A DNA stretch of 64,000 nucleotides from positions 1 through 64,000 of the forward strand of contig JAOWBW010001909.1 of the NCBI GenBank assembly GCA_026119855.1, in the 5' to 3' direction. The notes beneath the pieces are model-generated. The model was not told the DNA's origin, searched no databases, and was given only the letters and a program-made list of their open reading frames with translations. The DNA comes from Campanula takesimana (lineage: Eukaryota > Streptophyta > Magnoliopsida > Asterales > Campanulaceae). This document shows, one piece after another, positions 24,801 to 35,819 of the stretch (within the stretch, counting starts at the first letter, position 1; each line of letters opens with the position of its first letter). Position numbers and translations under genes: made by a program.

Positions 24801-26354
24801 GTGGCTTCGATGATGGTTCGGGAATGGAAAATGCTTGAGGATGTACGAGATTGGTCTCCTCGTGAATCGAGAAATAGGGTGATTTTTGCGAATATTAGGG
24901 TATCTCCAACCCTAATTCAGAGGATAAAGGAAGCTCAGAAAGAAGATCCCGAGTTGGTGAAAATAATGGGAAAATTGAAAGGGAAGAACTTCGAGGATTT
25001 TTCTGTTAGCCCGATTGGAGTTTTGACTTTCCGTGATCGTTTGTGTGTACCCGATGTTGGTGGGATAAAGAGACAAGTTTTAGATGAAGGTCACAAATCG
25101 AGATATACTATTCATCCGGGTAGTACGAAGATGTATCAAAATTTGAAACAACACTTTTGGTTGAACAACATGAAGAGGGAAATAGCTGAGTATGTTTTGA
25201 AATGTTTAACTTGTCAGCAGGTCAAAGCCGAGCATCAGAGACCCGCAGGACTACTTCAGCCGTTAGAGATTCCCGAGTGGAAATGGGAGCATGTGACTAT
25301 GGATTTCGTTACGGGACTACCTCGTACCCGTCGGAAGTATGACAGTGTTTGGGTAATAGTGGATAGATTGACCAAGAGTGCCCATTTCTTGCCTATTGAC
25401 ATCAGATATTCGATGGAGAAGCTTGCGACCCTTTATATCGATGAGATAGTTAGATTGCATGGAGTTCCGGTTAGTATTGTGTCAGACCGAGACCCGAGGT
25501 TTACTTCTAGATTTTGGAAGGCATTTCAAGAAGCTTTGGGTATAGACTTGCGATTCAGTACTGCTTTTCACCCTCAGACCGATGGTCAATCCGAGAGGAC
25601 CATTCAGATTTTGGAGGATATGTTGCGAGCTTGTTCGATAGACTTTTCCGATTCTTGGGATAGACATTTACCGTTAGTGGAGTTCTCTTACAACAACAGT
25701 TATCAGGCTAGTATCGAGATGGCACCGTATGAGGCCTTGTATGGAAGAAAGTGTAGATCGCCTATTTATTGGGATGAGGTCGGTGAAGCGAAGATCGTGG
25801 GTATTGATTTGCTTCAGGATTCAGTTGAAAAGGTTAGAGTTATCCGGGATCGATTGAAAACAGCCTAGAGTCGACATAAGAGCTATGCAGATAACCGAAG
25901 GCGAGATCTTAGTTTTCAGACCGGTGACTTTGTGTTCTTGAAAGTATCTCCTAAGGTGGGTATTCGTAGGTTTGGGAAGAAAGGCAAATTGGCTCCGAGG
26001 TTTATTGGCCCGTTTGAGATTTTGGGAAAGGTTGGGCTTCTAGCGTATCGACTTGCGTTGCCGCCATCTTTAGACCGGTTGCACAACGTGTTCCACGTTT
26101 CTATGCTTCGGAAGTATGTTCATGATCCATCTCACGTGTTACCGAGGATACCGGAGGATATTGAGCCCGATATGACTTATGAGGAACGACCGGTTCGGAT
26201 TTTAGATGCCAAAGTCCAAGAATTGAGAAACAAAAGCATTGCGTTGGTTCGAGTTCTTTGGAGGAATCACAATGTTGAGGAATCGACGTGGGAGCTCCGA
26301 GATGAGATCGAGAGGAAATTTCCGTGGCTTTTTAATTCGGGTAAGTCTCGTTAA
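21882..26354 (+). pseudogene. Chromovirus gag-pol, G copy 2
   Basis: Same gene as copy 1, starting at ATG 21882. Breaks seen: a base lost near 21963, TAG at 22481-22483 (CAG in copy 1), TGA at 22664-22666 (CGA in copy 1), a 5-bp loss near 23905 inside RT just before the MPFGLTNAPAVF block, TAG at 24135-24137 (TGG in copy 1), and TAG at 25866-25868 (CAG in copy 1). The chromodomain end is intact here: VRVLWRNHNVEESTWELRDE, PWLFNSGKSR, then TAA at 26352. A chromodomain at the integrase C-terminus is known to direct chromoviruses to particular chromatin. It closely resembles copy 1, and the breaks do not coincide. Confidence 0.93.
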
Positions 26355-26388
26355 AATTCGGGTCGAATTTTCTTTAAGGGGGAGTGAA

Positions 26389-28558
26389 TGTCACGACCCG
26401 AAATCTAGGCTCTATTTTATTAGTAATAAATAATTATTATTTATTTATTTGCTTATTTATTTATTTAAATTATTATTTAATTAATAATTTATGTGTGCAT
26501 TTACTGTGTTATATTAAATTATGCCTAGCATTTTATTTGGGCCATTTGTGCTAGTGTAGAAGAGTTGAGTCTTGTTTGTTATTGGGGAGTTTATTTGAAA
26601 GGGTAGTATTAGGGGAAGGGGCCTTAGTGTAACATTTCAAATAATTCATCTTCTCCCTACTCCCTCCCTACTCTCCTCCCTCACTCTCACACTCCATCTC
26701 CCAGCTCATTTCTCTCTCTCTCTTCCATAGCAAAGGTGAGTTTTTCTTTCTCCCTTCTCTCTTCATTTTCTTCATGTTCCTCTCATTATTTCTCATTTCT
26801 TAAAACATGAATCTTGTTTAGATCGTCGATAGGATCGTAGGAAGCCAAAAATATTCGAGTTCCGGCAACTTTGAGAAAATCCGGGTAAGTTACTTTTCCC
26901 CCCATTGATGCTAAAAATGTGCATCCTATGCTTAGATGATACTATGATTTCCATTTATTGCTTCTTTGGTTGATTTTGTGATGATTTACATTTTTGTTCA
27001 TTTTGTTCATTTTGGTATTTGAATCACCCTTGATTGAGGTTCCTTAGATGATGTTGTTGGAGTCCTTTTGGTTCAAAATGGTGTAGGTACCTTAGTTCAC
27101 ATCTTGGTAGTGTTAGAAATGGTGAAGATTGGGTTGGTTTTGGATTTGGGGTTGTTAATGGTAGAAACCCAGATTTTTGGCCGGAATTTGCCTTTCCGGG
27201 CAAGGAGGCGCGCGCACCCTCCCATAGGAGGCGCGCGCATCCTTATGCCCATCTTGAACAAAAACCTCATGTTGGATGGAGGCGCGCGCACCCTCCCATA
27301 GGAGGCGCGCGCACCCTCCCCTCCTCCAATATTTATTTCCCCTTTTGATCTAGGAGGCGCGCGCACCCTCCCATAGGAGGCGCGCGCACCCTCTCCCCTG
27401 TTGTGAAATTTATTTCCCTTTTTGTCCAATCTTTCGAGGGCCATATCTTGTTCATCCGGACTCCGTTTTAGGCGTATAAATTATCGTTTTAAAGCTCTCC
27501 TTGAGCTCTTTGAGATGAGTGAGTAGTTTTTGGTTGTGTTCTTGAGTTAACTGGATCCTTTGTGATTGAACGTGATATGGGAATTGTGTTATCATGGTTG
27601 AGTTTATTGGAACACCTTACTGGTGTGTTGTTGGTTCATTCCATCTTGTTAGTGATCACTTTGTATGGTTCCCTACTTTGGAACCCTAAGTTGTTTAATT
27701 AAGCTAGTATTTATTACTTAGCATTTATCTGAAAGCCCAGCTGGTATTTGTGGTTGTGTCGGGCGATGTGAGATATTGTGATGGCACCGGCCAAGTCCAT
27801 TATGGTGTCGACCCTTGTTTTGCCCTTATTTTCCTCTTCCAGATCGGCCTTGGTTGAGACGTTTGGAGCATGACTTTGTGGCATGGCTCCCGCCCTTTGT
27901 GGCACATTACTTTGTTATTGGTTCCGGTACCGGGGATTTCTCTTCAGCTTTCATGCTATTATGAAGATGATGATTTATTGATTATTGAAGCTGCGCAGCG
28001 ACCTTTATTTGGTTCTATCAGTTGGAAAACCTTGGCTATATCCTTTGTTATGTGTTTATTTCCGCTGCTATCTGACATATGATAATTGCTATGTGTTATG
28101 TGATTTATTATGGATTATTGCATCATAGCATGTCATGTAGTTGCATTAGTAACTTATTGAGATTTATCTCACCCCCTTTTCCTTTGTCTTTGTTTTTCCT
28201 TAACCCCCCCCCTCAGGTGGAAAGGATTAGACTCGCTGATCACGAGACAGGACGTCGCGAGTGTTGAGCTTTTGGGGCAAGTGTATATTGGTGGGTTTAC
28301 ATTATATAAATGTGTAACTCTTTTGGGGATAGTTGTACCACACTTTGACGTCACTAAGATTTGTATATTTTATTATTTTGTAGTGTGAGCTTATGGGTCT
28401 TACACTAGTACATTGTCGTTGTTAAATTGTTTTCCCAAAACTTTGTGTTATCCTCTTTTGGTATAAAAGGAAATTTTTACCTCCATTATTTTAGAGTTTG
28501 TTGTTTAAGTCGACGTCCAGCTCGCGATCTCGGGCCCGCGGGGTTCGGGGTCGCGACA
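26389..28558 (+). repeat. LTR3 of element G (2170 bp)
   Basis: It is preceded by polypurine tract 26376-26388 and followed by target duplication GCATT. It has six instead of five GGAGGCGCGCGCACCCTC-type units (27204-27402), because one CCATA-linked unit is duplicated. Confidence 0.92.
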
Positions 28559-28563
28559 GCATT

Positions 28564-30651
28564 AAAGTGAGTAACTATCAACTCCTTCAAAACGTCCAAC
28601 TTAGAAATTAAGGAGCATGAGTTAAGAGGCGCGCCAATACCTGCGCTAGAAGAGGGCGCAGAAGAGGGCGCGAAATCCATACGTGCGCTAGAAGTATTTT
28701 CAAGCTCATCCTTGATCTCCTTGAGCTTATCCATAACATTCACTAAATTATCACTTTCACCAGTGATTAAGTCAAGTAACTTCTTAATATCAGCAGCAAC
28801 ACTGGTCTCTACCTGCTTAATAGCATCAATGAAGGCTTGACCATCAGTGAGTTTGATCCCTGCGCTAATTCTTTCACGAAGTTCAGCAAGTGTGTCTTTG
28901 AACATATCATTCATTTGAGCTATTGCATTGCTCCATTGCTGAGGGGTAAGAAAATGTTTGTCTCTAATGTCAGCGCCTATGCGCGTTATCTCCCCCTTAA
29001 TGGCAGCAATCTCATATGCCTGACTAACAATCATTGAAGCATGAAGTTTAAATTGAGATTCCAAGCGCGCCTGACCCTGCTGAATTTGTTGAAGCATGGA
29101 AATAACCATACTCAAATCAGTAATAGGAGGAGTAGGCGCAGGAGATTGAGGCGCAGTGGGATCAGGGCACCTGATAGGAGAAGGAACAATAGAGGTTTTC
29201 TTGGCAGATGGAAGATACTTAGCACTTGAGGTAGGATCTTCTGTATTAGGTTGAGGCGCAGGAGAAGTAGGCGCAGTAGCAGACTTGCGCTTCTTTAGAG
29301 GTTCTGGCTCCCCCTCAACTAGATCCTCACTTAGATCTACAAATAACTCAGCAGATAATTGATCTCTAAGTTTTTGTTGTTCAGCAGTGAGTGAGACAGA
29401 AGATGGAGTAGGAATTGGTTTAATAACATGAGCAGGCGCAATAGTAACTTTCTTGGCAGGCGCAGTTGATTTTGTTGTTGTCTTTGAAAGAGACGCACGA
29501 ACACTAAGAGGAGGAATAGGCGCAGAGGGAGCAGGGGCGCGTACATCAGCGCTGGATCCTGCACCTCGTTGCCTTTCTTTCTGTGCCAATGTAGCAGCCT
29601 GCTTAACCTGATAATCTTCATCTCCTTTTCTCTGCGCTTCAGCCAAACTAGCTTCCTAAGCGCGCTTGAGAGCTTCCTGGTTTTTTTTTTCGGTTCTGGG
29701 GCACTTTGGTGGTTTGCCCTCACGTTCAACAGTAGCAATCCCTTTGCCTTTGTCAGTACCTATGCTAGTCCCAGCGCCAGGTGCAATCTCAGTTGCTGCG
29801 CCATTGCAGCGCCATCATTTGACTCAGTGGCTTCATCAACCAACTGAGCACCCTTAACTCGTGGCGCGCGCTTGGCAATGCTCTTTGTGCGCCTCTTTAA
29901 CACCAAGTTATCTTTACCAAAAATTGGTACATCGTCTGTTTTATAGACGGGATTCTCATTAAGGAATTGTGCAAGAGCTGGATAGGTGAGGAAAATTTTG
30001 GTGAGGATTCGGCAGTGAGTTTTAAACTTTGTCTTTCCCTCACTGTTATTCTTGTTATATTTGGTTATCTGCTCCAATAAAGTCTTGAATAAAATTTGAG
30101 GCCAATTTAACCTAGCCTTTCCCATAATGGCAGTAGTATACTCCCACTGCTCCACTGTGAATCTGTTTACGTTGCCCGTCTTGAACACGATAGAAGTATC
30201 CGCGAGATGTGCTATATGATCTAGCAGCACCACCATCCCTAATCTCAACAGACTTGATGTTGTTCTGAAGAGTTGGGATATTGAGATAGGCGCGTGCAAC
30301 AATGTTCTGCGCGGCCACTGAGTAAGTGTTGGCTTGACCGGCGATGCTTTGAGGGCCAGTAGTGCTGAAACTAACTATGTTCTTGATTGTGCCAACGAAA
30401 ATGGTTATATAAACATTTTGAACAGTGGCGCGTATCCTGTAGCGCACGAATCCTTCATCAGTTGGTATCTCAATGAGAGCAGCAGTGGAGAAGAATTCAT
30501 CAACAAGGAGTGGAGAATAGAAGGGCTGGTCCAAAGTGAATAAAGGAGTGAGTCTAGCAGTGTGAATGGTTGAGATGATTTCTAGCCCCATTGGATCTAA
30601 TGATAGCTCAGCTAGATCAATTGTTTCACCGGGCCTAAAATTTGCAATATC
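28564..30651 (-). pseudogene. SIRE env-like gene, main exon
   Basis: Third gene of element B. The frame opens at 30651 directly after a splice-acceptor-like TTTTTGTAG. The N-terminal part (to about 30130) has FRPGETIDLAEL, LVDEFFSTAALIEIP and TDEGFVRYRIRATVQN, resembling the putative plant transposon protein domain found in SIRE extra ORFs. A frameshift near 30150-30200 leads to FTVEQWEYTTAIM and LNWPQILFKTLLEQITKY. A second near 29810 leads to a Lys/Ala/Pro-rich section, with a TAG near 29657. The C-terminal part (29646-28564) is Pro/Ala-rich low complexity, then long helical coiled-coil-like sequence. I see no signal peptide or clear membrane segment, so 'env-like' is only the lineage's usual name. 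Element G interrupts it at 28558. Confidence 0.72.
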
Positions 30652-31697
30652 CTACAAAAACAATGATGAGTTAAGTTAGAAGTGAATAAGGCGCATAGAA
30701 TCATAACAATGAGCAAAGTAAAATAGGTGCATAAAAAATTTGAGGCGCATAGAAGGATCAGGCGCAGAGAATCATAGGCGCATAAGATAGTGCAGTGATT
30801 TAAGGCGCATGATTCTAGTAGGCGCATGATTCTAGTAGGCGCATGAAATTTTGGAGGCGCATAGATATACAAGGCGCATTAGTATGGTTCTATGAAAACA
30901 CTAAGAAAAAATTAAACATAGAAATTTGATTAAGTATAAATTTAGGCGCATAAGATATTTAGGCGCATAATGTTATGAGGCGCATGAAGGATTGAGGCGC
31001 ATAACATTTGTAATAGCCAGAGGCGTATACACATGTTAGGCGCATAAATTACTTGAGGCGCAAAATAACAATAGGCGCATAATTATACTAGGCGCATCGA
31101 ATTATATTTAGGCGCATAACTATGTGTAATTCATACATAGCATAAAAAGCACACAAAATCACACAAACAAGTAAAAATCATTAACATGAAAGTAATAAGA
31201 ATAAAAAAATGCAAATTTTTGAAAACAAGTTTTAAAAATTAAAAAACCAAGACATGCAAGAAAAATGAAGAACACGAAGAACATGCTCAGTGCTTGAAGA
31301 ACACCAAGAACACATAAAAAGTGAAACATCACCAAATCAAACAAAAAACATGTCAAAAAGACCGTACGAAGACAAGGATCACAAATAAGTAAACCAAAAC
31401 AAGAGAAAATCAACAATGATTCCAGAAAATGGATTCAAAGATCCGAAAATTTGAAAAGTTCAAAAATGGAAAATCATCAGATTCGCAAAATATAAAGCAT
31501 TGATCGTTGAAAAGTTTAGTTTAAGAGACTCTAAATCACAATACGATCATAACCCAACAAACGATTTTGAAATGGATAACCGAAACAAGATCAAATAAGG
31601 AAAATGCCATTTTCGGTTTTTCGAAAAAAAATGAACCCAGAAAAATGAAAAACAAAAATTTTAGAAATTAAAGGAGTTTAGAGATGAGAGTTCATAC
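30652..31697 (-). other. Putative intron of env-like gene, with GGCGCATA repeats
   Basis: On the - strand a donor-like ATA/GTATGA at 31698/31697 and an acceptor TTTGTAG at 30652 bound 1046 nt. The 5' part is T-rich, as plant introns are. A CTAAC branch-point-like motif lies about 25 nt before the acceptor. The exons join in phase 0. Within it, 30689-31119 holds about 20 copies of AGGCGCATA (+ strand reading), spaced roughly 15-30 nt in AT-rich sequence. No transcript evidence, so this is a prediction. Confidence 0.5.
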
Positions 31698-31739
31698 TAT
31701 TTCGTCTTGAGGGGCTTTAGAGGCTTTGTTAGGACCCAT
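31698..31739 (-). CDS. Putative first coding exon of env-like gene
   Basis: A 14-codon exon starts at ATG 31739 (MGPNKASKAPQDEI) and is basic like many N-termini of this gene type. It is followed at once by GTATGA, which reads as Val-stop if unspliced. Splicing to 30651 restores a long frame in phase 0. It is short, so the call rests on the combined layout: upstream TATA, CT-rich leader, ATG, donor, acceptor. Confidence 0.42.
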
Positions 31740-31927
31740 TAAAGTATATATATGAAGAAAAAGTAGAGAAAGGGAGTAAAAACAAATGAGAAATAGAGTA
31801 GAGAGAGAGGGCGGCTGGAAGAGGAAGGGACAGAGAGAAGGTTTACTGAGAGAGAGAAGAGAGAGAAAAGGAGGCTATTTCAATGATGAAAAAGGAAATG
31901 GAGGAGGTGAGAAGTCAAATATATAGG
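31740..31927 (-). promoter_or_regulatory. Putative internal promoter and CT-rich leader of env-like gene
   Basis: On the - strand CTATATATTT (complement of 31917-31926) is a good plant TATA box about 180 nt before the ATG. It is followed by a strongly pyrimidine-rich leader (CTCTCTCTCT runs), as in many plant 5' UTRs. Initiation would fall near 31890. Function inferred. Confidence 0.45.
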
Positions 31928-32605
31928 TTAGGTTTTTAATAAAAAATTGAAGATGAAGAGATGGGTATTAATGGTTGTGTCATATGAAAGGAGAACCAAT
32001 TAATGGGAGGTGTCATAAAAAGTACGGCTAATTAATGAGGAATGATACAAAGTACTATTGATGTGACACCAAGTGTGTAAAAATTGTCCCACTTCCCTAA
32101 AAAGTGTATGAACAATTATGACTTAATTTGCACAAATACCAAAAACATCTGTTTTAGTGTAAGTTTGGGGTGTAAGAAATATATCCCCAGAAAAAAATAA
32201 AAAATTTTGAAAAACGAAAAACGAGGGAAAATTAATTGCACAAGTACCCTTGAACAATTATGAAATGTCAAAAGACAAAGATTCTCCATAATAAATGAGA
32301 ATAAGTAACTTACCTAGTACTTGTGAAAATTAAATATGGTCAATTGTTTGAAGTAATAAATGAGGGATATTGAATGAGCCACATTCAATTGGTAGGGCGT
32401 ATGTGAGGCGCGTAAGCTCCATAGGCGCGCAAAATATTTGAGGCGCATAAGGCACTTGGGCGCGCAATGAAGAGTGAGGCGCGTACACAGGCGCATAATG
32501 CAAAGTTTCTTTAAAACTTTTAGAAATTGATTCAACTTTGATAAACCTAGGATATACGTAACTCAAATAGACATAAAATCAGTAGTAGTCATAAAACTAT
32601 ATGGA
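31928..32605 (-). other. Spacer between pol and env-like gene
   Basis: No ORF. A cluster of GGCGC-containing motifs lies at 32395-32490, about 470-570 nt upstream of the putative TATA box. These are the same words as in the LTR U3 and the putative intron. Confidence 0.6.
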
Positions 32606-35600
32606 CTAGTTGAGTTCAAGCATACCCATTTCACCTCTCAAAAAGATGAACCGTTTTGCGTCAAGTGCTTTCGTTAGAATGTCAGAGATTTGATAGTCGG
32701 TTCCCACGTGTTCCAAATGAATGTTTCCTTTCTCCACATGGTCTTTGAGGAAGTGATATTTGATGTTGATGTTCTTGGTTTTGGAGTGCATGACAGGATT
32801 TTCAGAAACCGCAATTGTTGATGTATTGTCGCAGTAGATGGGACAATTTTCTTCGATTATATCATAGTTCACCAATTGCTACTTCATCCATAGAATCTGA
32901 CAGCAACAACTTCCCGCAGCGATATATTCAGCTTCGGTTGTTGAGACAGATACTAAAGCTTATTTCTTACTCGCCCATGACACAAGTCGATATCAAAGGA
33001 AATGACAAGTGACACTTGTGCTTTTCCTATCAATTGTGCACGCTGCATAATCCGCATCCGAATAACCTACAAATTTAAAATTCGAATCTTTGGTGTACCA
33101 AAGTCCAAGGTTAATAGTACCGAAGAGATAACGTATAATACGTTTCACATCAATTAAGTGTGCTTGTCTAGGGTCAGATTGATAATGAGCGCAAACACTA
33201 AACATAATATCGGGCCTACTAGCAGTAAGATAAAGGAGTGAGCCAATCATACCTCGATAGAACATTTGATCAACCTTTTTACCTTTTAAATCTTTGTCGA
33301 GTTTGTTGCCAGTAGCCATTGGAGTGTCGTATAATTTAGCATTTTCAAGTCCAAACTTTCTGATTAGATCCCTTGTATACTTGGATTGATTGATAAAAAT
33401 GCTTTCATTCATTTGCTTGATTTGAAGCCCGAGGAAGAAAGTGAGTTCTCACATCATGGTCATTTCAAACTTGCTCTTCATTAGTTTCTCAAAGCACTTG
33501 CACAAAAATTCATTAGTAGAACCAAATATAATATCATTAACATAAATTTGAACAAGTAATTTATGACCATTATGTTTGGCAATAAAAAGAGTTGTATCGA
33601 TTTTAACGCGAGTGAAGCCTTTCTCAATGAGAAACTTGGATAGTGTATCATACCATACTCTTGGCGCTTGCTTGAGCCCATACAAAGCTTTCTCGAGTTT
33701 GTACACATGATTTGGAAATTGTGAATCTTCAAACCCAGGTGGTTGAGCTACAAAGACTTGTTCTTGGAGTTCACCATTTAGAAACGCGCTCTTCACATCC
33801 ATTTGATATAACTTGAAGTTCTTATGAGCGACGTAAGATAGAAAGAGTCTGATAGCTTCAAGTCTTGCTACGAGCGCAAAAGTTTCATCGTAGTCGATTC
33901 CTTCCTCTTACCTATAGCCCTGTGCAACCAATCTTGCTTTGTTTCTTGTGATGGTTCCATTCTCGTCCATCTTGTTTCTGAACACCCATTTTGTACCAAT
34001 CACTCCTTGATCATGAGGTCTTGGAACAAGAGTCCAAACCTTACATCGTTCAAATTGATTGAGTTCTTCTTGTATTGCAACAACCCAATTAGGATCTTGG
34101 AGCGCTTCATCAGCCTTCTTCGGTTTAATTTGAGAGATACAAGCAGTGTAAGCATCAAAGTTAGTAGCTCTCCTTGTACGAACACCAACATGAAGATCAC
34201 CAATTATGTTATTGATTGGGTGACCTCTAACTTCACGAATTTTAGGAGGTAAGTTAGGTTGGGTTGTAGTAACTTAAAGGTCTTCAATTGGTGCATCTTC
34301 ACCAGATTCAAAATCATCAAAATTTGGGGGTTGAACTGGTTCAGAATTGAAACTGGGGTTAACACCAGATGCAGCAGTAGATATATGCGTGTGAGAGGAA
34401 TCAAGAGGCGCGACATTCAAGGAAGGCGCAACTGAAGAATCACCAGCATGAATAGGAGCACCTGTTTTATTTAACTCAACAGAATCATCAGCAACATTTG
34501 GAGCCAAATGTGGCTCAAGGAGAGTTCATCAAATGTAACATGTACAGATTCAACTATCACTAAACCAGATCTATTTGAAAAGATTTAGAATGTTTGGCAT
34601 ACCCAACAAAAATACCTTCGTCAGCTTTGGCATCGAATTTACCTGTATGTTCGTTTCCATTGTAGATGATATAACATTTGCAACCAAAGATCTTGAAGAA
34701 AGCAATGTTGGGAGTTCTACCACGCCAAAGTTCATATGGAGTCTTGTTAAGAAGTTTGTTGATGAGGGAACGATTCTGAGTAAAATATGATCTGTTGATA
34801 GCTTCTTCCCAAAAGTACTTAGGCAATTTAGCTTCAGCTATCATCATCTTTCCCGCTTCAATCAACGTCCTATTATTTCTTTCCAGAACGCCATTTTGTT
34901 GAGGAACACCAGCGGTTGAAAAGTTGTGATCTATCCCATGATCATCGCAGTATCGAGCAACACCGTTGTTCTTAAATTCTGTTCTATTGTCGGATCGAAC
35001 ACTAACGATGTCATCTTCTTTTTGGGTTTGGAGCAGTCTGAATAAGGTGGTCAAAATGTCATAACAATCGTCTTTTGAGATCATCATTTCCACCCATGTG
35101 TATCTTGAATAATCATCCACCACAACTAGAGTATACTTGTTTCTTCTAATACTTGCGGTGGTGACTGGTCCAAATAGATCAATGTACAGCAGTTGCAAAC
35201 ATCTACTAGTTGAGGGATTTGTCTTGCTTGAGAAAGACTTTTTCGGTTGTTTGCCAAGTTGACACGCGGCGCACTTCTTGTCATGATGATCAGCAACCTT
35301 AGGAAGTCCTTTAACAAGATTATTCCTGCTGAGTTTAGATAGATACTTGAAGTTAGTGACTTAAGCGCTTGTGCCACAGCCAACTATTTTCGCTCACACT
35401 TTTAGCTACAAAACAAAGATTAGTACTAGAGTTCATACTATGGAAATCAATAATGTAAATATTTGTCTTATGATATCCCGTGAGTAATGTAGCTCCAGTT
35501 TTGCCATTCTTGATAAGACATTGAGTTGAGGTAAAATGGCATTCTAATCCTTTGTCGCAGAATTGAGATATGGATAATAAGTTGTGCTTGAGTCCTTCGA

Positions 35601-35819
35601 CGAGAGAGACTCTTTCAATGCACACTTTGTCTTTCTTGAGCTTTCCATATGCTACAACTTGACCTTTGTTATTATCACCAAATGTTACGGAGGGACCTCT
35701 TTCTTCATGGACATCTTCAAGTAAGGATTCATCTCCAGTCATGTGTCGTGAACACCCACTATCGAGAATCCATTCATACGTTTTAGCTTTTGAAGATCCA
35801 GCCATAAAGCAAAGAACCT
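32606..35819 (-). pseudogene. SIRE-type copia pol, element B
   Basis: Protease: WILDSGCSRHMTG near 35760-35725. GAG-pre-integrase: LWHKRLSH near 35380. A 2-bp loss there shifts the frame. Integrase: VVVDDYSRYTWVEM and SVRSDNRTEFKNN, where Arg replaces the usual Gly after the second catalytic Asp-Asn, then GVPQQNGVLERNNRT for the Glu. A Ser/Pro-rich linker spans 34510-34200. RT: MDVKSAFLNGELQEQVF, GLKQAPR, and YVNDIIFGS where YVDD is expected, so the catalytic pair is damaged. RNase H: YSDADYAACTIDRKS, with a frame break near 32950-33000, then YCDNTSTIAVSENPVMHSKT to the stop at 32606. At least three frame changes. It would process gag and integrate the cDNA, but is dead. Confidence 0.88.

Larger units (their letters stand above)
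12822..28558 (+). mobile_element. Tekay-like chromovirus G, tandem form with three LTRs
   Basis: Structure LTR1 (12822-14978), internal 1, LTR2 (19610-21761), internal 2, LTR3 (26389-28558). The outer borders carry the same 5-bp duplication, GCATT at 12817-12821 and 28559-28563, so the array behaves as one insertion. Ends are TGTCACGACCC and GGGTCGCGACA. Each internal region has an initiator-Met-type primer site TGGTATCAGAGC, gag-pol with a C-terminal chromodomain and a polypurine tract AAGGGGGAGTGAA. This fits recombination between LTRs of two copies (unequal crossing-over) after one insertion. Both gag-pol units are broken, at different sites. Confidence 0.93.

Noticed and set aside
12817..28563. 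Two independent chromovirus insertions side by side
   Set aside because: They share the middle LTR and only the outermost ends have the GCATT duplication. Independent insertions would give four LTRs and separate duplications.
28837..29857. + strand ORFs opposite the env-like gene
   Set aside because: Shadows of the - strand gene, which has better amino-acid composition and continuity.
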